Source: an uncultured Campylobacter sp.
Lineage (GTDB): Bacteria > Campylobacterota > Campylobacteria > Campylobacterales > Campylobacteraceae
Reading direction: 5' to 3'
Assembly (NCBI GenBank): GCA_900539255.1
Contig: UQBJ01000045.1
Coordinates: forward strand, 1-11,647
Length of the DNA: 11,647 nt
Shown here: one piece after another, positions 6,311-11,647 of the stretch
Layout: each line of letters starts with the position of its first letter
How positions within the stretch are numbered: position 1 is the stretch's first letter
The notes under the pieces: generated by a model
What the model saw: only the letters and a program-made list of their open reading frames with translations
What the model was told of the DNA's origin: nothing
Databases searched by the model: none
Made by a program: the position numbers and the translations under genes

Positions 6311-7821
6311 AAAAGCTCAAAAGCGTGAGTTTAGGCGATGAGCTGTGTATCATCGATGTAGAAAGCACTTTTACAAGGGGTTTGCCCGGTTTTAGCATAG
6401 TAGGACTGCCAAATTCAGCCATCAAAGAAAGCACCGAGCGCATAAAAGCCTGCTTGATGAGCAAAAACTACGCCTTTCCCGCCCAAAAAATCACCATAAA
6501 TTTAAGCCCATCAGGCATACCAAAAAACGGCTCGCATTTTGATTTAGCGATGGCGATTTTGATTTTGCTGCAAAAGCAAGAAAATTTGGAGCAAATCTTT
6601 GTTTTTGGGGAGCTTGGACTTGACGGGGCTGTTAAAAGCACGAATGAGCTTTTTTCTTTGCTTTTGTTTTTGAGCGCAAAGGTGCAAAAAGCGCGGGTTT
6701 TGGTTCCTAAGGCTTTGGCTGAAAAAGCCGCGATGATACCGAATTTAGAAGTGTTTGTCGTGCAGGATTTGGACGAAGCGGTGGAGTTTTTTAGTCAAAA
6801 TGAGCGTGAAAAATTTCGCGCAAACGCCACGCACCCGCTTTTTGCTAAGCCTTTGATGATAGAAAATGAACTTTTTATCCCAAATACCAGCTTTCCTTAT
6901 GATTTTAGCGACATTAAGGGGCAAGAAAACGCGAAATTTGCTTGTCTCATCGCCGCACTTGGTATGCACAACATTTTGTTTGAAGGCAGTGCGGGTAGCG
7001 GCAAAAGTATGTGTGCTAAGCGTTTGGTGTATATAATGCCCCCACAAAGCCTAAATGAAGTGCTATTAGCTAGTGCGTATCAGTCGCTAAACTCGAAAGA
7101 TAGTGAGTTTTCAAGCATTAGAGCCTTTCGCAACCCGCACCACACCAGCACAAGGGCGAGCATTTTTGGCGGCGGCACAAAGGGCGCAAAAATCGGCGAA
7201 GTGGCGCTTGCAAATGGCGGCGTGCTGTTTTTTGACGAGTTTCCGCACTTTGGCAAGGTTATCATCGAAAGCCTGCGCGAACCGCTTGAAGACAACCAAA
7301 TCCTCGTCTCACGCGTGAATTCAAAGGTGAGCTATGAGACGAAATTTCTTTTTGTCGCCGCGCAAAACCCTTGCCCTTGCGGGAATTTGTTTTCGCCAAC
7401 TCTGAGTTGTCGTTGCAGCGAACTTGAAATCAAACGCTACAAAAACACCATTTCAGCGGCGATTTTAGACCGCATTGACTTGTATGTGGCGATGGAAAAA
7501 TCAAGCGCTGATGATAAAAGCTCGTTTAGCTCGCGTGAGCTTAGTGAGCGTGTTTTGGCGGGCTTTGTCTTTCAAAAAAAGCGCGGGCAAAAGGAATTTA
7601 ACGCAAAGCTCAAAGATGAAAATTTAGCGCAAATTTGCGTGATGGACAAAGATGCGCAAAGCACGCTGAATTTAGCTGTGGCGCGTTATAATCTCTCGCA
7701 AAGAGCGGTAAATAAAACGCTCAAAGTAGCTCGCACCTGCGCTGACTTGGAGCAAAGGGAGATTATCGGCAAGGCTGACATTTTAAAGGCGTTGAGTTTT
7801 AGGGTGAAATCAAATCAATGA
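6307..7821 (+). CDS. comM: ComM/YifB family AAA+ ATPase (Mg-chelatase-like)
   Basis: ComM is a hexameric helicase that promotes branch migration during natural transformation; the family is often misnamed magnesium chelatase. The 504 residues have the N-terminal ChlI/Lon-like domain (about 1-170, with GLPGFSIVGLPNSAIKES and KITINLSPSGIPK), Walker A GSAGSGKS (227-234), Walker B GVLFFDE (305-311), the NPCPCGN and SCRC cysteine pairs (C356, C358, C368, C370), LDRIDL (387-392) and a C-terminal Mg-chelatase_C domain. The GTG start overlaps the def stop and aligns with the family N-terminus. The purine-rich sequence before it (AAAGAGAG) is a weak ribosome site, so translation may depend on coupling to def. 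With radA in the same window, two branch-migration proteins linked to transformation are encoded close together. Confidence 0.95.
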   Translation: MKKLKSVSLGDELCIIDVESTFTRGLPGFSIVGLPNSAIKESTERIKACLMSKNYAFPAQKITINLSPSGIPKNGSHFDLAMAILILLQKQENLEQIFVFGELGLDGAVKSTNELFSLLLFLSAKVQKARVLVPKALAEKAAMIPNLEVFVVQDLDEAVEFFSQNEREKFRANATHPLFAKPLMIENELFIPNTSFPYDFSDIKGQENAKFACLIAALGMHNILFEGSAGSGKSMCAKRLVYIMPPQSLNEVLLASAYQSLNSKDSEFSSIRAFRNPHHTSTRASIFGGGTKGAKIGEVALANGGVLFFDEFPHFGKVIIESLREPLEDNQILVSRVNSKVSYETKFLFVAAQNPCPCGNLFSPTLSCRCSELEIKRYKNTISAAILDRIDLYVAMEKSSADDKSSFSSRELSERVLAGFVFQKKRGQKEFNAKLKDENLAQICVMDKDAQSTLNLAVARYNLSQRAVNKTLKVARTCADLEQREIIGKADILKALSFRVKSNQ

Positions 7822-7912
7822 TTTAATCTTGCAGCAAGTCAAGCTCCGCTCAACCCACACACCATTACGCCACCCAGCCCGCTATCGCAAGCAAACCAAA
7901 CACTCGCCAACT

Positions 7913-7951
7913 CGTCATTGCGCCCTTTGCAAATGCAAAGCGTGGTAAGGC
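7913..7951 (+). repeat. Decayed copy of the intergenic palindromic repeat
   Basis: Begins CGTCATTGCG and contains CTTTGCA (7925-7931) and TGCAAAG (7934-7940), a perfect 7-bp palindrome with a 2-base loop, then CGTGGTAAGGC. It shares the TCATTGCG end and the CTTTGCAAA core with the copies at 5-55, but the TGGCAATCCA end is degenerate. The rest of 7822-8000 shows no gene. Confidence 0.45.
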
Positions 7952-8006
7952 AAAAATTTATAAAGAAAAATTTGTGGAAGTTTTGGTTTTTGAAAGATTT
8001 AAGACA

Positions 8007-8035
8007 TTGACAAATTTGCTTGATTGTAGCATAAT
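8007..8035 (+). promoter_or_regulatory. Sigma-70 promoter of the small membrane protein gene
   Basis: TTGACA (8007-8012), a 17-base spacer, then CATAAT (8030-8035). A complete -35 is unusual in Campylobacterota promoters. The predicted start site near 8042 leaves a leader of about 29 bases to the ATG at 8071 and would leave no leader for a TTG start at 8044. Confidence 0.65.
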
Positions 8036-8070
8036 GTCAGTGTTTGAAATATGATATTGAAAGGGTTTTA

Positions 8071-8316
8071 ATGCAAACCATATTAGGTATAGGCTTTGTT
8101 TTTCTTTGTGCTGTGGTAATCATCGGTGCGATATATTTGTATGTTCGCTATTATTTCTTTGGCGATTATCTAAAACAAGCAAATAAAAAACATAATAAAT
8201 TTATAAAAACTGAAACTGATACGCCTTTTGAAAAAGGTAAAATCAACCTATCACTCATAGGTAAAAAAAGCACGCAAAATCCTTTGAGTTATTGGTATAT
8301 AGATGATAATGATTAA
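8071..8316 (+). CDS. Small single-pass membrane protein, function unknown
   Basis: Not recognised. The 81 residues comprise a hydrophobic N-terminal helix (about 4-28, with FVFLCAVVIIGAIYLYV), an aromatic and basic juxtamembrane region (YYFFGDYLKQANKKHNK), and a hydrophilic tail of about 40 residues ending NPLSYWYIDDND. The positive residues after the helix suggest the tail is cytoplasmic. I chose ATG 8071 because AAGGG (8061-8065) is five bases away and the promoter ends just before; a TTG start at 8044 would add nine residues. It stands alone, converging with the minus-strand pseudogene 34 bases beyond its stop. Base composition is more AT-rich than the housekeeping genes to its left. No toxin-antitoxin or phage partner is visible. 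Confidence 0.6.
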   Translation: MQTILGIGFVFLCAVVIIGAIYLYVRYYFFGDYLKQANKKHNKFIKTETDTPFEKGKINLSLIGKKSTQNPLSYWYIDDND

Positions 8317-8350
8317 AGTAAATTTCCGCTTTTAGTCAAAATTCATACTA

Positions 8351-8807
8351 TTAACACCACTTCCCATTTGAATTTCCACCAAAATTTGGATTAGTAGAAT
8401 TTTTGTTTAAAGCCCTTAAATCGGGTGGCTACCTTGATTTACATCAGTTAATTTCCAATTATCAGCTCTATTATTATGTTTTCGCCTATTGTGCTTGTAT
8501 TTTTCATAAAATCCATATATGCACTACAATCATTCACATTGATTTTTAAAATTTATATCTTTCCATTTTTGATTGTGGTAAATGGCGTTTTGGCACTCAT
8601 AAGCACCACCTATATGGTCTTTATCAAAATGTGAAAGCACAATAAGATTGATTTTATCATTATTTTTATTTTACTAATAAGGTCTTTATGCCCACAATCA
8701 TAAACCCAAGAGAATGTTTTATTTGTATCTAAATTTTTAATTTGTCCATAATGGCAATTATTTCCTCTTATAGCTTGAAGTTGGGTTTGACGAACTATGT
8801 AATTCAT
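8351..8807 (-). pseudogene. Decayed metallo-beta-lactamase-fold hydrolase-like gene
   Basis: The minus-strand ATG at 8807 has an AAGAGA ribosome-like site and lies 19 bases after the preceding stop. It begins MNYIVRQTQLQAIRGNN and reaches VYDCGHKDLISK before the frame breaks. The next frame reads INLIVLSHFDKDHIGG, the HxDxDH metal-site motif in its ComEC-like form. Four one-base indels, all in homopolymers (T5 at 8663-8667, T5 at 8543-8547, A4 at 8508-8511, G3 at 8423-8425), restore one frame of 152 residues ending SNGKWC. Net correction of two bases makes 459, a multiple of three. Beyond the motif the C-terminal half is not recognised, so the original substrate is unknown. Composition is much more AT-rich than the left block, suggesting transfer. 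It occupies most of 8317-8826. Sequencing error in homopolymers is an alternative to decay. Confidence 0.65.
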
Positions 8808-8826
8808 TATAAGTCTCTTATAAAAT

Positions 8827-9767
8827 TTATGTTTTAATTTTCCAACTCTCATACACGCAAACTCTCCCGCCAAAGCTCTCTTTTTGCGCTATCAAGCCCT
8901 CGTTTAGAGTGAGTCCATCGTTTTCAGTCGAAATTCCAAAGTCAAAGTATAGCTTATTTTCCCTATATTTGTCAAGCAAGGTGCTTATAACTAAATCCAA
9001 AGCCCCTATTTCTCGTCCCTTATCACTACTTGCCATATATTGCGTATGCACCAAATTTTCATACACAAATACCACCACCCCAGCTAAAATCTTATCGTCT
9101 CCGCGTTGCGTAGCCACATAAAGCTTTATTTGCTTAGGGAATTTACTCGCCAAAAGTGCAAGTTCTGCTCCGCTATGCACGGCTTTTGCATTGTGAAATT
9201 TAGCTAAAACCTCATTTTCAAGTGTGATAAATTTTTCAAATTCATTTGACTCCACTATCTCAACACCCTCTCTTTTCGCGCGTGAAATCTGTGCTTTACG
9301 CCCCTTTGTCATCTTAATAGGCGCACGCAAATTTATCGTTGTAGAAGGCTCGATTTTGGTAAGTTTAGCATTATGTCTCCATAGCGCATATATGTCCTCA
9401 TCAGCAGGAATTTCATAGTAAATTTGTGGCACTTTTTATACTCTAACGCTTTGAATTTATGCTCTTTTAGATACTCTATTAGGGCTTTTACACATTCGTT
9501 CATTTTGACTTGTTTCATATTTGCGCTAGATATAAAGCCTCCGAAAGTAAGCCCTCCGTGCGATTTTAGCACATTATCGTGGCGTGAGAGTGGCAAAAGC
9601 GCGATTAGCTCATCATCATAAAAAAATAAAAGCGAATTATCTACAAATCTATCCGCGTGATAGTCCATAAAATCGCGTTTAAACATAAAAATTCCATTTT
9701 TTGAATTTTCTACAAAACTATCCCACGCGCTTTTAAGCTGTGCTGTGTAAGGCAGTATCTTTATCAT
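8827..9767 (-). pseudogene. FemAB/GNAT-like acyltransferase, paralogue 2, frameshifted
   Basis: Two adjacent reading frames together match the intact neighbour end to end. The first, from ATG 9767, carries the N-terminal half (SKNGIFMFKRDFMDYHADRF, SHGGLTFGG). The frame then breaks in the A5 run on the minus strand (9433-9437) after ALEYKK. Adding one A gives KVPQIYYEIPADEDIYALW, which aligns with KRVPMIYHNYPADEDLYALF of paralogue 1, and reading continues to the stop at 8827. The rejoined protein is about 313 residues of the Acetyltransf_6/FemAB-like fold, expected to add an acyl or aminoacyl group to a surface sugar or glycan. The ATG overlaps the stop of paralogue 1 in TGATG, with AAGG upstream. 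As it stands the product would be truncated near residue 114. A real mutation, a short phase-variable A tract or a sequencing error are all possible. Confidence 0.85.
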
Positions 9768-10786
9768 CACCCAGCCTTACGCAGCGTTATGCCACTTGTG
9801 AGATTTGCAAAATTAGGTAGAGTCCCCCCCCCCCCATTTGCAAGGACGCTTGAAACATTGAGTATAAACGAATCATAAGCCACACCGCGTCCGCCAAATT
9901 CTTGTTTTTGTTGGATTAGCCCAGCGTTTAAAATTAGCCCATTATTTTCAGTAGAAATTCCAAAGTCAAAATAACGCTTATCTGCATAAATTTCATTGAT
10001 GAGTTTGTCAAACACAAGGTCCAAAGCCCCACACTCTCGCCCCTTTTGCGAATTTGCTATGTATTGCGCGTGAGCGACATTTGGTGTTTCATATATTACC
10101 ACGCCAGCAAGCATTTCACACTCATCGTAAGTAGCATAAAGCTTGATATTGCTAGGAAATTTTTGTGCTAGATATTTTAGCTCATCGCTTGTGTGTGTTG
10201 GTTTTGCGCCGTGATGAGTGGCTAGCACCTCGCTAAGTAAGGCGATATAGCTCTCAAAATCATCACTTTGTTTAAACGCTAAATTTGCATTTAGAGCTTT
10301 TTTGATATTTCGTTTTCGTCTTTCGTTAAATTTAATTTTATCACACATATAAATAGTGCTTGAAATATCGCGCCGAACGAGTTTTGCGCCCATTCTAAAT
10401 AACGCATATAAATCCTCATCTGCTGGATAATTGTGATAAATCATCGGCACTCTTTTATACAGCAAACTTTCAATGCCGCATTCAAGTAAATACTCATTTA
10501 AACGCGCAAAAATTTCAAGCATTTTTTGCGCTACCATTTTTCTGTCCGTAATGATACCCCCATAAGTAAGTCCGCCGTGCGAACGAAGCTCAGCCCCGTG
10601 CAAAGATGCACACATAAGTGCGACAAGCACACCATCATCAAAAAACATTAACGAATTATCTTTGAATCTATCTGCGTGATACTCAACATAATTGCGTTTA
10701 AACATAAAAGTGCCATTTTTAGAACGCTCGATAAAATCGTCCCAAAGGGCTTTATAAGCTTTATCATAAGGTTTAATACTTATCAT
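9767..10786 (-). CDS. FemAB/GNAT-like acyltransferase, paralogue 1, with G12 tract
   Basis: A 339-residue cytoplasmic enzyme with a doubled GNAT-like layout: N-terminal lobe (SKNGTFMFKRNYVEYHADRF 22-41, SHGGLTYGG 69-77), the YPADEDLYALF segment (120-130), and an Acetyltransf_6-like C-terminal lobe (about 150-305) containing YFDFGISTENNGL and FGGRGVAYDSF. Relatives sit in flagellar, LPS or capsule gene sets and are thought to acylate amino sugars; the substrate here is inferred only from context. G318-G321 are encoded by twelve consecutive G residues (9824-9835 on this strand), beyond the region shared with paralogue 2. The 12-G register reads on to a stop that overlaps the next start codon. 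ATG 10786 overlaps the methyltransferase stop in TAATG, with AAGGA upstream. The product is not truncated in the present register. Confidence 0.85.
   Translation of the reverse strand: MISIKPYDKAYKALWDDFIERSKNGTFMFKRNYVEYHADRFKDNSLMFFDDGVLVALMCASLHGAELRSHGGLTYGGIITDRKMVAQKMLEIFARLNEYLLECGIESLLYKRVPMIYHNYPADEDLYALFRMGAKLVRRDISSTIYMCDKIKFNERRKRNIKKALNANLAFKQSDDFESYIALLSEVLATHHGAKPTHTSDELKYLAQKFPSNIKLYATYDECEMLAGVVIYETPNVAHAQYIANSQKGRECGALDLVFDKLINEIYADKRYFDFGISTENNGLILNAGLIQQKQEFGGRGVAYDSFILNVSSVLANGGGGTLPNFANLTSGITLRKAG
9824..9835 (-). repeat. G12 homopolymer, likely phase-variable
   Basis: Twelve C on the given strand, read as twelve G in the acyltransferase gene. Tracts of this length slip during replication in Campylobacter and Helicobacter. 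Hand translation of the other registers: with 11 G the tail becomes LYLILQISQVA and stops at 9787-9789 (332 residues); with 13 G it becomes DST and stops at 9813-9815 (324 residues). The enzyme core stays intact in all three. Confidence 0.85.
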
Positions 10787-11532
10787 TATGGCTTCCTTAT
10801 GATGATATCATCTCGGCGATTAGCAAAGGGCAAATCCTTTGCTTGTGGCAATATATAAGCATCAAAGCCACTATTTTGACACTTTAAAACGATAGACATC
10901 AGTAAGCTATCATCTATCTTGCCTTTTTCTATGCAGTTAAATTCAACCTTTGGCAATTCATCTGTTTGCATAAATTTTTGATGAAATTTAATGCCATTGT
11001 TTGAGGCAAAAAATCTCTTTCTTTTAGAGATATTTGGTATATCGCCGATGAGAATTTGCCCGCCATCATTGAGCAACTCCATAATACAATCCAAAAAATA
11101 CCAAACATTACTATCCACAAAAATATAATGAAACACGCTATAACAGATGATTATGTCCACACCACTCGATTTTTCTTGTATCTCATCAAAGGTTTCATTT
11201 GGAAAAAGTCCAGCGATTTTGATTTCGTTTTCTTTGTTTAAAATCAAATCGAGCATTTCTTTACTATCAGCCAAAAATAGCGTATTGTGGCGTTTAGCGC
11301 AAAAATCAGAGATATATTTTTGCAAATTTGAGCAACCAGAGCCAATATCCAAAACCTTTAAATTTTCTTTTTCTTTAAGCAAGGGTAGTTTTAGCAAAAT
11401 ATCATCAAAAATCAAATTTTCACTATGTTCTCGGTAAGTGTCAGGAAAGCCTATTTTTTCATACATAGAGAGCTTATCATCTTGTGCTAGTTCTTGGTAT
11501 TTTTTAAAATTATATCCGTCATAATCTTTCAT
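10786..11532 (-). CDS. SAM-dependent class I methyltransferase
   Basis: A 248-residue Rossmann-fold methyltransferase. Motif I VLDIGSGCSN is at 60-69, the acidic residue that binds the SAM ribose is probably D89 (in LFLADSKEM), motif IV is DIIICYSVFHYI (126-137), and the LLNDGGQILIGDIPN strand-turn follows (about 144-158). The N-terminal NFKKYQELAQDDKLSMYEKIGFPDTYRE type of sequence resembles methyltransferases of Campylobacter flagellin-glycan loci, from memory only; sugar O- or N-methylation is inferred. ATG 11532 has AAAGGGA upstream. The TAA overlaps the acyltransferase ATG, so both are coupled. The same frame stays open upstream from the start codon to the C10 tract at the window edge, so a longer or fused product in one register cannot be excluded. 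Confidence 0.85.
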   Translation of the reverse strand: MKDYDGYNFKKYQELAQDDKLSMYEKIGFPDTYREHSENLIFDDILLKLPLLKEKENLKVLDIGSGCSNLQKYISDFCAKRHNTLFLADSKEMLDLILNKENEIKIAGLFPNETFDEIQEKSSGVDIIICYSVFHYIFVDSNVWYFLDCIMELLNDGGQILIGDIPNISKRKRFFASNNGIKFHQKFMQTDELPKVEFNCIEKGKIDDSLLMSIVLKCQNSGFDAYILPQAKDLPFANRRDDIIIRKP

Positions 11533-11637
11533 TAGTGTCCCTTTGATTGCATAAAATGAAAGATAAGGCGGTAAAAGTAAGATAAAAAGAAAGTTGTTTA
11601 TAATAAAGGATAAAGAAAAATATATAAGAGCTAGTTG

Positions 11638-11647
11638 CCCCCCCCCC
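11638..11647. repeat. C10 homopolymer at the window edge
   Basis: At least ten C (G on the minus strand) run to the last base; the true length is unknown because the window stops inside it. Between it and the methyltransferase lie 105 AT-rich bases, with TATAAT on the plus strand at 11599-11604, a possible promoter for a gene to the right. On the minus strand the tract probably belongs to the 3' end of a preceding gene of the same cassette. Such tracts commonly break assemblies. Confidence 0.7.

Noticed and set aside
6307..7821. Magnesium chelatase for tetrapyrrole synthesis
   Set aside because: The N-terminal ChlI/Lon-like domain and cysteine pairs are those of ComM/YifB, and no pigment genes are nearby.
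8610..8873. An 87-residue minus-strand open frame
   Set aside because: Its first part lies within the 3' end of acyltransferase paralogue 2 and the rest is only the first frame of the broken metallo-hydrolase gene; the real start is 8807.
8827..9432. A separate 201-residue gene starting at GTG
   Set aside because: It aligns with the middle of paralogue 1, has no ribosome site at the GTG, and is the frameshifted remainder of the upstream half.
1..11647. CRISPR arrays, tRNA or rRNA genes, prophage integrase or insertion-sequence transposase
   Set aside because: None was recognised on reading both strands; the only repeats are the short palindromes, the homopolymers and the GCTRAATTT words.

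Overview
The window looks like chromosome from a member of the Campylobacterales (Campylobacterota; Helicobacter or Campylobacter type). The evidence is the protein sequences, the moderately AT-rich DNA with many AAATTT/GAATTT words, AT-rich upstream regions with TATAAT-like -10 boxes, and long G/C homopolymer tracts inside or beside surface-modification genes, a hallmark of contingency loci in this group. The def-comM order matches what I recall from Helicobacter pylori, but I cannot fix the genus from sequence alone. The window ends inside a run of C, so it is probably a contig edge broken at a homopolymer.

Layout. Positions 1-318 hold no gene, only a cluster of intergenic inverted repeats ending in TGTCAT/TGGAT. 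From 319 to 7821 is a compact housekeeping block. On the minus strand lie radA (DNA repair ATPase), then rnhA overlapping the end of a LapB-like membrane TPR/zinc-ribbon gene. A symmetric divergent promoter at 3450-3479 separates these from plus-strand genes: a ClbS/DfsB-family protein, a QmcA-like SPFH membrane protein coupled to an NfeD partner, and peptide deformylase coupled to comM.

From about 7822 the character changes. A decayed copy of the intergenic repeat is followed by a strong promoter and an 81-residue single-pass membrane protein on the plus strand. Reading leftward from the right edge is a tightly coupled minus-strand cassette: a SAM methyltransferase, an intact FemAB/GNAT-like acyltransferase carrying a G12 tract near its 3' end, a tandem paralogue broken by one frameshift, and a decayed AT-rich pseudogene with a metallo-beta-lactamase HxDxDH motif. 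Start and stop codons overlap by one base at both junctions methyltransferase/acyltransferase 1 and acyltransferase 1/acyltransferase 2.

Working view: the left two thirds is ordinary conserved chromosome. The right third is an accessory, probably glycan-modifying (flagellar, LPS or capsule) cassette under homopolymer contingency control. The G12 tract lies beyond the conserved acyltransferase domain, so slippage would change the C-terminal tail and the translational coupling to the next gene rather than switch the enzyme off. That is the most unusual regulatory arrangement here.
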